NCBI GenBank assembly: GCA_018714185.1
Contig: DVNT01000043.1
Coordinates: forward strand, 1 to 37,588
DNA: 37,588 nucleotides
From: Candidatus Aphodousia gallistercoris
Lineage (GTDB): Bacteria > Pseudomonadota > Gammaproteobacteria > Burkholderiales > Burkholderiaceae_F
Direction: 5' to 3'
The translations under genes were made by a program, and so were the position numbers. Below are positions 1-9,397 of this stretch, in pieces; position 1 is the first letter of the stretch; each line of letters begins with the position of its first letter. Under the pieces are notes generated by a model that did no database searches, had not been told where the DNA came from, and worked only from the letters and a program-made list of their open reading frames with translations.

Positions 1-82
1 CCATTCCGAACAGGACAGTGAAACGCCTTAGCGCCGATGATAGTTGGTTGTATTTCCAGTGAAAGTAGGACATTGCCTGGCT
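1..82 (+). rRNA. 5S ribosomal RNA, 3' portion (partial)
   Basis: The first bases match the conserved 3' two thirds of bacterial 5S rRNA: CCATTCCGAACAGG, then GTGAAACGCCTTAGCGCC, GATGATAG, GAAAGTAGGA, and the closing arm GCCTGGCT. The 5' part lies outside the window. It is followed at once by an intrinsic terminator, so it is the last gene of an rRNA operon. The exact 3' end is uncertain by one or two bases. Confidence 0.93.
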
Positions 83-90
83 CCCCATTC

Positions 91-126
91 AAAAGCCTCG
101 AGATCTTCGGATTTCGGGGCTTTTTT
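91..126 (+). terminator. Intrinsic terminator of the rRNA operon
   Basis: GCCTCGAGATC (95-105) pairs with GATTTCGGGGC (110-120) over 11 bp, including two G-U pairs, around a TTCG tetraloop. Six T follow (121-126). It sits just after the 5S rRNA and 28 bases before rarA. Confidence 0.9.
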
Positions 127-154
127 CATACCGAGTCTGTGCTAAGCTAGCGGC

Positions 155-1558
155 ATGACAGAAGATCTATTTGATACCCTATGGGATAATGAACCGGTGA
201 AAGAGCCTACCGGCAAGCCTCGCCGGGCAACGGCTCATCCTCAGATGCAGCCGCTTGCCGAGCGACTTCGTCCGCAAAGGCTCGATGAGGTCGTCGGACA
301 AAGGCATCTGCTTGCTCCCGGTCAACCCCTTCGCGTGGCCTTTGATGAAGCCCGGCCGCACTCGATGATTTTGTGGGGGCCTCCCGGTACCGGTAAAACA
401 ACGTTGGCGCGGTTAATGGCAAAGGCATTTCATTTGCCCTTTATTGCCATTTCGGCCGTGCTGAGCGGCGTGAAAGAAATTCGTGAGGCCGTGGACGCGG
501 CTCAACGGCACATGAATGCAACCGGCGAGCCCACGATTGTCTTTGTCGATGAAGTCCACCGTTTTTCCAAGTCCCAGCAGGACGCCTTCTTGCCTCACGT
601 TGAAAGCGGTCTTTTCATTTTTATCGGCGCCACCACGGAAAATCCCAGTTTTGAAGTCAACAGCGCGCTGCTTTCCAGGGCTGCAGTGTATGTTCTGGAA
701 AGCTTAAAGCCGGAAGATTTCGATATTCTCCTCGAGCGTGCGATTGCGCTTGAAGCGCCCGGCTTACGGTTTACGGACAAGGCGCGCGACATCTTGGTTA
801 ATTTGGCCGACGGCGACGCCAGGCGTTTTCTGAATGCGGTGGAGCTTGCCTGCCACCTTGCCCTAGACCAGAAAATTGAAGAAGTCGATGATAAGCTCTT
901 GCGGCGTAGTTTGCCGAGCACTTTACGGCGTTTTGATAAAGGCGGTGAGAATTTCTACGATTTAATTTCTGCTCTGCATAAATCGGTCAGAGGGTCCGAT
1001 CCTAATGCCGCTTTATATTGGATGACGCGCATGATTGTCGGCGGGTGTGACCCGCTATATATCTGCCGTCGCGTCATACGCATGGCAACCGAAGATATCG
1101 GTCTTGCCGATCCCCGGGCTTTGGAAATTGCTTTAAATGCCGCCCAAGCCTATGAGCGCTTGGGCTCGCCCGAAGGGGAGCTTGCCATAGCCAACGCGGT
1201 GGTTTATTTGGCGATTGCTCCGAAGAGCAATTCGATCGAGACGGCGTATAACGCCGTTAAAAGCTTTGTTAAAAAAGATCAGACGCGCCCCGTGCCGCTA
1301 TACTTGCGCAATGCGCCCACAAAGCTTATGAGCGAACTGGGCTATTCGCATGGGTACCGGTATGCTCATGATGAGCCCGGGGCTTTCGCCGCCGGAGAGA
1401 TTTACATGCCCGAGGGGCTCGAAGCGATGCATTGGTATGAACCCCGGCCCCGAGGTTTGGAAATCAAAATCGGTCAGAAGCTCGAGCAGCTTGATCAATT
1501 AAATCGCGAAGCTTGGGCAAAGGGTGTAGGCAGAAAGAAGGACCGGCATTTAAAATAA
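155..1558 (+). CDS. rarA: Replication-associated recombination protein A (RarA/MgsA), AAA+ ATPase
   Basis: 467 aa, close to the usual length of this family. RarA is a clamp-loader-like AAA+ ATPase that acts at stalled replication forks with SSB and RecA. Visible motifs are Walker A GPPGTGKT (about residues 75-82), Walker B IVFVDEVHRF (about 128-137, ending in the family's DEVHRF form) and the sensor-1 region GATTENPSFEVNSALLSR (about 158-175). The C-terminal half carries the MgsA tetramerisation region with DPLYICRRVIRMATEDIG. No clear Shine-Dalgarno precedes the ATG, and the start follows the rRNA terminator closely. It is separated from serS by about 120 bases that hold a possible serS promoter, so the two are probably not strictly one operon. 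Confidence 0.97.
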   Translation: MTEDLFDTLWDNEPVKEPTGKPRRATAHPQMQPLAERLRPQRLDEVVGQRHLLAPGQPLRVAFDEARPHSMILWGPPGTGKTTLARLMAKAFHLPFIAISAVLSGVKEIREAVDAAQRHMNATGEPTIVFVDEVHRFSKSQQDAFLPHVESGLFIFIGATTENPSFEVNSALLSRAAVYVLESLKPEDFDILLERAIALEAPGLRFTDKARDILVNLADGDARRFLNAVELACHLALDQKIEEVDDKLLRRSLPSTLRRFDKGGENFYDLISALHKSVRGSDPNAALYWMTRMIVGGCDPLYICRRVIRMATEDIGLADPRALEIALNAAQAYERLGSPEGELAIANAVVYLAIAPKSNSIETAYNAVKSFVKKDQTRPVPLYLRNAPTKLMSELGYSHGYRYAHDEPGAFAAGEIYMPEGLEAMHWYEPRPRGLEIKIGQKLEQLDQLNREAWAKGVGRKKDRHLK

Positions 1559-1596
1559 ATAAACTTGCACCTTTGGGGCTTTGATGTAGGACTTTC

Positions 1597-1625
1597 TTGC
1601 AATAAGGCCCTGAAGAGGCCAAAAT
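1597..1625 (+). promoter_or_regulatory. Possible serS promoter
   Basis: TTGCAA (1597-1602), a 17-base spacer and CAAAAT (1620-1625) resemble a sigma-70 promoter. It lies 57 bases before the serS start in the rarA-serS gap. Only sequence similarity supports it. Confidence 0.4.
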
Positions 1626-1669
1626 ATGCACTCGACACATTTTTTGCGGCGGATTACCGCTCTAATTAG

Positions 1670-3001
<1,332 letters not shown>

Positions 3002-3015
3002 TCAAATGCAAAACA

Positions 3016-3037
3016 AAACCCGGCTTCGGCCGGGTTT
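3016..3037 (+). terminator. Hairpin after serS, probable terminator
   Basis: AAACCCGGC (3016-3024) and GCCGGGTTT (3029-3037) form a perfect 9-bp stem with a TTCG loop, 14 bases after the serS stop. The T tract is only the stem's own TTT, so efficiency is uncertain. A second hairpin follows. Confidence 0.7.
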
Positions 3038-3040
3038 GAT

Positions 3041-3080
3041 AAAGAAAACGGCGAGTACTGCAGAAGTGATACTCGCCGTT
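3041..3080 (-). terminator. Intrinsic terminator of the histone H1-like gene
   Basis: Read on the - strand, AACGGCGAGTA and TACTCGCCGTT form a perfect 11-bp stem (+ coordinates 3070-3080 and 3047-3057), followed by TTCTTT. It begins about 20 bases beyond the stop of the - strand gene. It may also back up serS termination on the + strand. Confidence 0.8.
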
Positions 3081-3100
3081 AAATTTAAAGGAAAACAGAA

Positions 3101-3625
3101 TTACTTCTTAGCGGCCTTTTTAGCGGGAGCTTTCTTTGCTGCCGGCTTCTTTGCCGTGGTCTTCTTTTCTTCCTTTTCCGCTACCTTCTTGGTCGTAGCC
3201 TTTTTGGCAACGCTTTTCTTGGCGGCAGGCTTTTCGGCAGCTTCAGCCGGTTCAGCCTTCTTGGCAGCAGCCTTCTTTGCCGGAGCCTTCTTGGCAGGCT
3301 TATCTTCTTCGACGTCGACTTCTAATTCGACTTCATCTTTTTTGGCAACTTTTTTAGCTGCAGGCTTCTTAGCAGCCGCCTTCTTGGTGGGCTTCTTTTC
3401 TTCCTTTTCTTCCTTTTCTTCAGGCTTGATTTCGTCGTTGACGTAAGAGATCATAACGTCGGACTCTTTCAACATTTCAAAAGAAGCACTGATCATTTCG
3501 TTGACTTGGGCAGCGCGCAGGCTGGTGTGGTGACCGTCTTTGAGCGTATCAAAAAGCTCTTTGGTGATAAGGCCGAGGCGATGGTGAGCTTTTTTATTGC
3601 GTTCGAGAATTTCTTTAAGATCCAT
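3101..3625 (-). CDS. Histone H1-like lysine/alanine-rich DNA-binding protein with a helical N-terminal domain
   Basis: 174 aa. Residues 1 to about 67 form a predicted helical domain without low complexity (starts MDLKEILERNKKAHHRLGL). The rest is built from KKAAAKKPAAKK-type blocks, typical of bacterial histone H1-like proteins that coat and compact DNA. An acidic break (DEVELEVDVEED) splits the basic tail in two. The start is supported by AGGAG eight bases upstream of the ATG. It is monocistronic: it converges on serS and diverges from tRNA-Ser. The tail type is clear; the function of the N-terminal domain, which I cannot assign to a family, is unknown. Confidence 0.85.
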   Translation of the reverse strand: MDLKEILERNKKAHHRLGLITKELFDTLKDGHHTSLRAAQVNEMISASFEMLKESDVMISYVNDEIKPEEKEEKEEKKPTKKAAAKKPAAKKVAKKDEVELEVDVEEDKPAKKAPAKKAAAKKAEPAEAAEKPAAKKSVAKKATTKKVAEKEEKKTTAKKPAAKKAPAKKAAKK

Positions 3626-3659
3626 TTCAGTACACTCCTAAAAGAAATGAGTATTCTTA

Positions 3660-3673
3660 GCTATCAAGATAGC
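3660..3673. promoter_or_regulatory. 14-bp palindrome upstream of the histone-like gene
   Basis: GCTATC-AA-GATAGC is a perfect inverted repeat 35 bases upstream of the histone-like start. It overlaps where a -10 region could lie on the - strand, which suggests an operator. No regulator can be named. Confidence 0.3.
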
Positions 3674-3870
3674 ACCCATTGATGAATGTTATTCAAAAAC
3701 TAGAAAAGAATTTGAGTAATCTCAAATCTTTTTTCTATCTTTGGGTATTTTCCCTTGATTTTTTCAAGGATTGTTAAGATTTTTGTTGTACCTCGGCAAC
3801 AAAAAAATCATGCTATATCAAAGCATTTTCCTTACTTCGAAAAAAGAGGGGAGAAATTTTGGCACTATTC
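3674..3870. other. AT-rich intergenic region with three hairpin-forming palindromes
   Basis: I see no gene here. The DNA is much richer in A and T than its neighbours. It holds TTTGAG-TAAT-CTCAAA near 3713, CCTTGA-TTTTT-TCAAGG near 3752, and an imperfect GATTTTTGTTG/CAACAAAAAAATC pair near 3776-3812. It presumably carries the promoter of the - strand histone-like gene and upstream sequence of tRNA-Ser. Confidence 0.5.
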
Positions 3871-3879
3871 TGATAAAAT
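3871..3879 (+). promoter_or_regulatory. Extended -10 promoter of tRNA-Ser
   Basis: TGATAAAAT is an extended -10 (TG-N-TAAAAT) placed 17 bases before the mature tRNA. I see no good -35, which extended -10 promoters can lack. Confidence 0.5.
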
Positions 3880-3895
3880 GACACGTCTATGTCGC

Positions 3896-3986
3896 GGAAG
3901 GGTGGCAGAGAGGTCGAATGCGCCGGACTCGAAATCCGGTATACGGCTCGTTCGTATCGAGGGTTCGAATCCCTCCCCTTCCGCCA
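3896..3986 (+). tRNA. tRNA-Ser (anticodon CGA)
   Basis: Acceptor arm GGAAGGG (3896-3902) pairs with CCCTTCC (3976-3982), followed by discriminator G and an encoded CCA (3984-3986). The anticodon loop in GGACTCGAAATCC reads CGA, for UCG serine codons. The long variable arm and the G discriminator are as expected for tRNA-Ser. The T arm GGGTTCGAATCCC is intact. Length 91 with CCA. Confidence 0.97.
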
Positions 3987-4001
3987 TTTTTTTTGTCCAA
4001 G

Positions 4002-4031
4002 GCCTACGGTTTGTCTGCTGTAGGCTTTTTT
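4002..4031 (+). terminator. Intrinsic terminator of tRNA-Ser
   Basis: GCCTAC (4002-4007) and GTAGGC (4020-4025) form a 6-bp stem followed by six T. It lies 16 bases after the tRNA CCA end. Confidence 0.8.
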
Positions 4032-4119
4032 CGTTGCGGTGTAGCGCCCGAGTTAGGGGACCGCGGCTTGAACAAGGGGCCCAAAAAGCGGTTGTCCAAT
4101 GATTTTAAAGCTTTTTTTC

Positions 4120-4147
4120 TTGCGAACTTTCAAAAAAATCGTATAAT
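4120..4147 (+). promoter_or_regulatory. Strong sigma-70 promoter of the rimP-nusA-infB leader
   Basis: TTGCGA (4120-4125), a 16-base spacer and a perfect TATAAT (4142-4147). Transcription would start near 4154, about 190 bases upstream of rimP. It is the best promoter match in front of the cluster. Confidence 0.75.
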
Positions 4148-4153
4148 GCAAAG

Positions 4154-4303
4154 CCATATAAAAACAATAAAGGCACTGGTAAGTGCCTTTATTCGTTTTT
4201 TGACTGTCGGATACGGTAACGCTTGCGCTGCCGTATAAACCTTCGAGAGCGGCTTATGGGCGGCACCGGAGGGGATTGATGGACCAAGCGGTCCATTTTT
4301 TTT
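4154..4303 (+). promoter_or_regulatory. Structured leader of rimP with two intrinsic terminators (candidate attenuator)
   Basis: Three hairpins follow the promoter. First, AATAAAGGCACT/AGTGCCTTTATT (4166-4193) is a perfect 12-bp stem followed two bases later by six T. Second, a near-perfect 12-bp hairpin covers 4211-4236. Third, ATGGACC-AAGC-GGTCCAT (4279-4296) runs into eight T. The first and third are textbook intrinsic terminators placed before the first gene. Enterobacteria have a known putative attenuator, the rimP leader, at the same operon; sequence homology to it is not claimed. Readthrough, antitermination or an additional promoter would be needed to express the operon. Confidence 0.55.
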
Positions 4304-4344
4304 GGAAATTTTTGAACAAAGAGTTCAGCTAAGATATTGAATAA

Positions 4345-4917
4345 ATGACTGAATCCAAGATTGATTTAGCAACGTTGGTTGAAAATACCGTCACCGGCAT
4401 GGGCTACGAATTCGTGGAGCTGGAGTGGCTGCCGAGGGGCATGCTCCGCGTTACGATTGACAGCGAAGACGGAGTCGGGGTGGATGATTGTGAACGAGTG
4501 AGCAATCAACTGACTTATCTTTTTACCGTCGAGAACGTGGATTATGAACGCCTGGAGGTATCCTCTCCGGGGGTGGAGCGCCCGTTGAAGCGCTTGGCAG
4601 ATTGGCAGCGTTTCGTCGGCTCGCTCGCCCATGTTGAACTCTTTGCGCCGCTGATGGCTGAGGGCTTTCCCGAGGCCGGTCGTCGCAAACTCGACGGGCG
4701 CATCCAAGGCGTTCGGGGCGAGGGTGCGCAGGCGGAAATCGACTTTTTATTTACAGACGAAAAACCGGCCAAGACGCCGGCTCAGGCTGCGCGCGAACGC
4801 ATTGCACTAAAGCGCGGCAAGAAGCCGGTCACGGTCGAACCCGTAGCGGTGAGCTTTACTCTCGATCAAGTGGATCGGGCTCACTTGGTTGCAGAATTAA
4901 ACTTCAAAGGGAATTAA
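4345..4917 (+). CDS. rimP: Ribosome maturation factor RimP
   Basis: 190 aa protein that assists 30S subunit assembly. The N-terminal domain shows the family signature VSSPGVERPLKR (about residues 73-84), preceded by GMLRVTIDSEDGVGVDDCE. The C-terminal SH3-like part ends FTLDQVDRAHLVAELNFKGN. About 25-30 residues between the domains (SLAHVELFAPLM onward) are longer than in short family members. The ATG has only a weak ribosome site. TTGAAC-17-TATTGA (4312-4340) just upstream would start transcription almost at the ATG. It is the first gene of the cluster, two bases before nusA. Confidence 0.95.
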   Translation: MTESKIDLATLVENTVTGMGYEFVELEWLPRGMLRVTIDSEDGVGVDDCERVSNQLTYLFTVENVDYERLEVSSPGVERPLKRLADWQRFVGSLAHVELFAPLMAEGFPEAGRRKLDGRIQGVRGEGAQAEIDFLFTDEKPAKTPAQAARERIALKRGKKPVTVEPVAVSFTLDQVDRAHLVAELNFKGN

Positions 4918-4919
4918 TC

Positions 4920-6407
4920 ATGAATCGCGAAATGCTTGAAATGGTTGAAGTGCTTGCGCAAGAAAAGAATGTACCGCGCGAGGTAGTCTTCGGCGTTTTG
5001 GAAACGGCTTTGGCTTCGGCTGTGAAAAAGGCCAACTTTGCCGGCGAAGATGCCGATGTGGAAGTGCACGTCGACCGCGACACCGGCGACTACAAGGCTT
5101 GGCGCCGCTGGCTCATCGTGGCCGATGATCAAGGCTTGCAAGAACCCGATCGGCAGGAAATGTACTCCGATATTCATGACGAATATCCTGATTTGAAGGT
5201 GGGCGACTATATTCGCCACGAAGTGGCCAATATCAATAGCTCCGGTCGGCGTTTTGCTCAAGATGCCAAGCAAGTGATTTTGCAGCGTTTGCGCGATGCC
5301 GAGCGCGAACAGATGCTCGTTGAATTCCTCGCCCGCGATGAAAAGGTGGTTTCCGGCCTGGTCAAGCGCATGGACAAGGGCGATGCCATTGTGGAAATCG
5401 GCAAAGTGGAAGCCCGCTTGCCACGCAGCGAAATGCTGCCCAAGGAGTCGTTCCGTCCGGGCGACCGCGTTCGCGCCTATGTAGCCCGTGTCGACCGTGC
5501 AAGCAAGGGCCAGCAAGTGTTCCTGTCGCGTACGAGTCCGGAATTCATCAAGGAATTGTTTGCCTTGCAAGTGCCCGAAATTGATGAAGGCTTGTTGGAA
5601 ATTAAGAGCGCGGCCCGCGATCCGGGCAGCCGTGCCAAGATTGCTGTTCAAGCGAAGGACGCTCGTTTGGATCCGGTGGGCACCTGCATCGGCGTGCGTG
5701 GCACGCGCGTGAATGCTGTCTCCAATGAGTTGGGCGGCGAACGCGTGGATATCGTCGTTTGGGATGACGAGCCGGCCCAGTTTGTGGTGAGCGCGTTGGA
5801 GCCCGCCAAGGTCTCCGGCGTGGTGATGTTGGAAGACACCCATACGATGGAAGTGGTGGTTGACGAAGACAATTTGGCCATTGCGATCGGCCGGGCCGGT
5901 CAAAACGTCCGTTTGGCTTCCGAGCTGACCGGTTGGAAGATTGACATCATGACCGATGAAGAGGCCAATGCCAAGCGCGACGAGGAAACGAGCAAGATTC
6001 GTGCCGAATTCGTCCAAAAGCTCGAGGTGAGCGAAGAAGTGGCCAATGTGTTGATTGAAAACGGCTTCTCCTCGATCGAAGAAGTGGCCTATGTGCCCGA
6101 GTCCGAGCTGTTGGAAATCGAAGCCTTTGACGCGGATACGGTCAAGGAGTTGCGCGAACGCGCCCGCAACAAGTGCTTGATGCAAGATTTGGAACGTGAG
6201 GAAAACCTTCGCCAGGCTGAACCGGAAATGGTGAGCCTCGAAGGTATGGATAATGATTTGGTTAACGTGCTGGTGGCTCACGGGGTAAAGACTCGTGATG
6301 ACCTGGCCGAATTAGCCGTCGATGAACTGGTGGAGATGAGCGGCATTGATAGTGATCGGGCCTCCAAGCTGATCATGGCAGCCCGCGAACACTGGTTCAA
6401 CAAGTAA
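4920..6407 (+). CDS. nusA: Transcription termination/antitermination factor NusA
   Basis: 495 aa, the same length as E. coli NusA. It binds RNA polymerase and nascent RNA, affecting pausing, termination and antitermination. Domain order is an N-terminal polymerase-binding domain (1 to about 130), S1 (about 135-200), two KH domains (about 205-350, with GTCIGVRGTRVNAVSNELGGE and AIAIGRAGQNVRLASELTGW) and two C-terminal acidic repeats (about 365-495). The repeats mark the proteobacterial long form. AAAGGGA lies eight bases before the ATG and only two bases separate it from rimP. Since NusA affects termination, the terminators in the operon leader make autoregulation plausible. Confidence 0.98.
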   Translation: MNREMLEMVEVLAQEKNVPREVVFGVLETALASAVKKANFAGEDADVEVHVDRDTGDYKAWRRWLIVADDQGLQEPDRQEMYSDIHDEYPDLKVGDYIRHEVANINSSGRRFAQDAKQVILQRLRDAEREQMLVEFLARDEKVVSGLVKRMDKGDAIVEIGKVEARLPRSEMLPKESFRPGDRVRAYVARVDRASKGQQVFLSRTSPEFIKELFALQVPEIDEGLLEIKSAARDPGSRAKIAVQAKDARLDPVGTCIGVRGTRVNAVSNELGGERVDIVVWDDEPAQFVVSALEPAKVSGVVMLEDTHTMEVVVDEDNLAIAIGRAGQNVRLASELTGWKIDIMTDEEANAKRDEETSKIRAEFVQKLEVSEEVANVLIENGFSSIEEVAYVPESELLEIEAFDADTVKELRERARNKCLMQDLEREENLRQAEPEMVSLEGMDNDLVNVLVAHGVKTRDDLAELAVDELVEMSGIDSDRASKLIMAAREHWFNK

Positions 6408-6461
6408 TACGACTTTCGGAAAAAGCAGATAGCAGGTTTTCGAAGGACGAAAGGAGAGAAT

Positions 6462-9344
6462 ATGGCAAGTTCGACAGTAATGGAGTTAGCCAAAGAAATG
6501 AAAGTAACGGCTCAGGAATTGCTCACGCAATTGCGCGCAGCCGGTATTGAGAAAAATTCCGAAAGCGACACTGTAACGGCGGCCGACAAGTCCCGGTTGG
6601 TTGAATTCTTGCGCCAAGACCGTCAGGCCAAGGCCAAGAAAATCACCTTGACCCGCAAGGAGACGACGACGGTCAAGCAAGCCGACGGTCAACATACCGT
6701 AAAGGTGGAAGTACGCCGCAAGCGCGTTCTCGTCAAGAATCCGGCAACGGTGGCTCGAGAACAGGCAATAGCAGCCGAAAGGGCCCGTGCGTTGGAAGAA
6801 GCCCGCCAGAAGATGCAGGCTGAAAAGGAAGCGGCAGAAAAGCAAGCCCGCGAGGAGCAGGAGCGCTTGGCTAGGGAAAAGGCCGAGCAAGAGCGCTTAG
6901 CTCAGGAAAAAGCTGCCCAAGAAAAGGCAGCCCAGGAAAAGGCCGCTCAAGAAAAAGCGGCACAGGAAAAGGCTCAGGAAGAAGCCCGTCGCAAGGCCCA
7001 GCAGGCTCAAAACGAGGCTTCCAAGAAAAAAGCCGATGATCGCGCCCCCAAAAAGAACGACAATCGCCGTCCCGAAGGCAATAAGCCGCGTCAGGATAAG
7101 CGTCCTGCCGGTCAAAACGGCTTTGTGCGCCGCCCGGACAATGTCCGCCGCACCGAAGCGCCGAAGATGACCGAGGAAGAGCGCCGGCGCCGCGAAGAGG
7201 CCCGCAAGCGTGCCGAGGAAGAGGCCCGCGCCATTCGCGAGATGATGAGCAATCCGAAGCCCGGTGTCATGAAGGCCAAGCCCGAGACGAAAAAGCCGGA
7301 GCCGAAGAAAGCGGTGGATAAGCGCAAAAACGATCGCAACGCCTCGCAAGACCACGATGACGATAGCCGCAATTCGAAGAAAAAAGGCGGCGGCAAGCAC
7401 GCGAGTGCCAACCACGGCGGCTCGAGCAAATGGGAAGATAGCGCCAAGATGCGCGGCAACAAGGGCAATGCCCGTGTGATCGACGAGGAAGGCGGCGCTG
7501 ATGAATGGCGCGGCAATCGTAAAAACCGCAATAATCGCCGCCATGAGCAGCCGGCTGCCAAGCCCCAACAGGCTCCCGTTGAACCGGTGGTGCGCGAGGT
7601 GAGCGTGCCTGAAACGATCAGCGTGGCCGATTTGGCACACAAGATGGCCGTTAAGGCCACCGAAGTGATCAAGACGCTCATGAAGATGGGCCAAATGGTT
7701 ACGATCAACCAAATGTTGGATCAAGACACGGCCATGATCATTGTCGAAGAAATGGGTCACAAGGCCATCGCCGCCAAGGCCGATGACCCGGAAGCCATTT
7801 TGGGCGACATGATGCAAAAGAATACGGCGCCGGCTCTGCCGCGTCCTCCGGTGGTCACGATTATGGGCCACGTGGACCACGGTAAGACGAGCTTACTTGA
7901 CTACATTCGCCGCGCCAAGGTGGCCGCCGGTGAAGCGGGCGGCATTACCCAGCACATTGGTGCTTACCACGTCAAGACCCCTCGGGGAATCGTGACCTTC
8001 TTGGATACGCCGGGGCATGAGGCCTTTACGGCAATGCGTGCCCGCGGTGCTCAAGCGACCGATATCGTGATTTTGGTGGTGGCTGCCGACGACGGCGTGA
8101 TGCCGCAAACGAAGGAAGCTATCGCTCACGCCAAGGCCGCCGGTGTTCCGATGGTGGTGGCGATTAACAAGATCGATAAGCCGGAAGCCAATCCGGAGCG
8201 CGTGAAGCAGGAATTGGTTCAAAACGGCGTGATGCCTGAAGACTGGGGCGGCGATGTGCCTTTTATCCCGGTCTCGGCCAAGACGGGCCAAGGCGTTGAC
8301 GACTTGCTTGAAAACGTTTTGCTGCAAGCAGAAATGCTGGAATTGAAGGCACCCCGTGAAGGGCTTGCCCGCGGTTTGGTCATTGAGTCTCGCCTGGACA
8401 AGGGACGCGGCCCGGTGGCCTCCATTTTGGTGCAGTCCGGTACGTTGCATCGCGGCGATATCGTGCTCGTCGGGGCCGAATTCGGTCGCGTGCGCGCCAT
8501 GACCAATGAAAACGGCAAAAACGTCCAGGAAGCCGGCCCTTCCATTCCGGTGGAAATTCAAGGCTTGTCGGGCGTGCCGCAGGCCGGCGACGAAATCATG
8601 GTCCTGCCCGATGAACGCAAGGCCCGTGAAATCGCCCTGTTCCGCCAAGGCAAGTACCGTGATGTGAAACTGGCCAAGCGCCAGGCGGCCAAGCTGGAAA
8701 ATATCTTTGCCGATGCCGGCAACGGCGACGTGAAGTCGCTTGCCTTGATTGTGAAGGCCGACGTGCAAGGCTCGACCGAGGCTATCGTGCATGCTTTGAC
8801 GAAGCTTTCGACCGATGAGGTGCGGGTTCAAGTGGTGCATGCAGCCGTGGGCGGCATTACCGAAACCGACGTCAACTTGGCTTTGGCCTCGCAGGCGGTG
8901 ATCATCGGCTTTAATGTTCGTGCCGATGCGCCTGCGCGCAAGCTTGCCGAGCACGAGGGCGTGGATATCCGCTACTACAACATCATTTACGATGCCGTGG
9001 ACGATGTGAAGGCGGCTATGAGCGGCTTGCTCACGCCGGAAAAGCGCGAAACCACGCTCGGCTTGGTGGAAATTCGCCAGTGCATCCGCGTGCCCAAGGT
9101 CGGCATCATCGCCGGCTGCAAGGTGCTCGAAGGTGTGGTGCGCCGTACGGCCTCTGCCCGCTTGTTGCGAGACAATGTGGTTATTTGGACGGGCGAGTTG
9201 AATTCTTTGCGCCACTTCAAGGACGATGTGCGCGAAGTCAAGGCCGGCTTGGAGTGCGGTTTGTCGCTCAAGGGCTACGATGACATCAAAGTGGGCGATC
9301 AGCTCGAAATCTTTGAAGTGACCGAGGTCGCCCGTACGATTTAA
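6462..9344 (+). CDS. infB: Translation initiation factor IF-2
   Basis: 960 aa, longer than the 890 aa of E. coli. The GTPase brings fMet-tRNA to the 30S subunit and promotes subunit joining. An IF2N domain occupies residues 1 to about 50, then comes a long charged linker (about 90-380) with five AQEKA repeats near 147-170. A second IF2N domain lies near 383-435. The G domain shows GHVDHGKTS (G1), DTPGHEAFT (G3) and NKIDKPEAN (G4), followed by domains II to IV. AAAGGAG sits before the ATG. The linker is the variable part of this family and accounts for the extra length. Confidence 0.98.
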   Translation: MASSTVMELAKEMKVTAQELLTQLRAAGIEKNSESDTVTAADKSRLVEFLRQDRQAKAKKITLTRKETTTVKQADGQHTVKVEVRRKRVLVKNPATVAREQAIAAERARALEEARQKMQAEKEAAEKQAREEQERLAREKAEQERLAQEKAAQEKAAQEKAAQEKAAQEKAQEEARRKAQQAQNEASKKKADDRAPKKNDNRRPEGNKPRQDKRPAGQNGFVRRPDNVRRTEAPKMTEEERRRREEARKRAEEEARAIREMMSNPKPGVMKAKPETKKPEPKKAVDKRKNDRNASQDHDDDSRNSKKKGGGKHASANHGGSSKWEDSAKMRGNKGNARVIDEEGGADEWRGNRKNRNNRRHEQPAAKPQQAPVEPVVREVSVPETISVADLAHKMAVKATEVIKTLMKMGQMVTINQMLDQDTAMIIVEEMGHKAIAAKADDPEAILGDMMQKNTAPALPRPPVVTIMGHVDHGKTSLLDYIRRAKVAAGEAGGITQHIGAYHVKTPRGIVTFLDTPGHEAFTAMRARGAQATDIVILVVAADDGVMPQTKEAIAHAKAAGVPMVVAINKIDKPEANPERVKQELVQNGVMPEDWGGDVPFIPVSAKTGQGVDDLLENVLLQAEMLELKAPREGLARGLVIESRLDKGRGPVASILVQSGTLHRGDIVLVGAEFGRVRAMTNENGKNVQEAGPSIPVEIQGLSGVPQAGDEIMVLPDERKAREIALFRQGKYRDVKLAKRQAAKLENIFADAGNGDVKSLALIVKADVQGSTEAIVHALTKLSTDEVRVQVVHAAVGGITETDVNLALASQAVIIGFNVRADAPARKLAEHEGVDIRYYNIIYDAVDDVKAAMSGLLTPEKRETTLGLVEIRQCIRVPKVGIIAGCKVLEGVVRRTASARLLRDNVVIWTGELNSLRHFKDDVREVKAGLECGLSLKGYDDIKVGDQLEIFEVTEVARTI

Positions 9345-9346
9345 TC

Positions 9347-9374
9347 GGCAGGGCGGGCAGCGCCCGCCCTTGCC
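9347..9374 (+). other. Intercistronic GC-rich hairpin between infB and rbfA
   Basis: GGGCGGGC (9351-9358) and GCCCGCCC (9362-9369) form a perfect 8-bp stem, extended by A-T and GGC/GCC with one bulge. No T tract follows, so it is more likely an mRNA stability or processing element than a terminator. Confidence 0.55.
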
Positions 9375-9397
9375 CAGTAACAGAAAGGAATAAACGA

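Noticed and set aside
3755-4238. Two + strand frames running through tRNA-Ser
   Set aside because: They translate the tRNA and the rimP leader, with no coding features.
4312-4340. TTGAAC-17-TATTGA as the main rimP promoter
   Set aside because: It would start transcription at or after the ATG at 4345. It stays possible only if rimP is leaderless or starts later, so the upstream TATAAT promoter is preferred.
4914-6281. 455-codon open frame on the - strand opposite nusA
   Set aside because: Antisense shadow of nusA, His/Phe/Ala-rich without family motifs, same cause as above.
6898-6980. CRISPR-like short repeats in infB
   Set aside because: The repeats are contiguous, in frame and encode AQEKA; there are no spacers.
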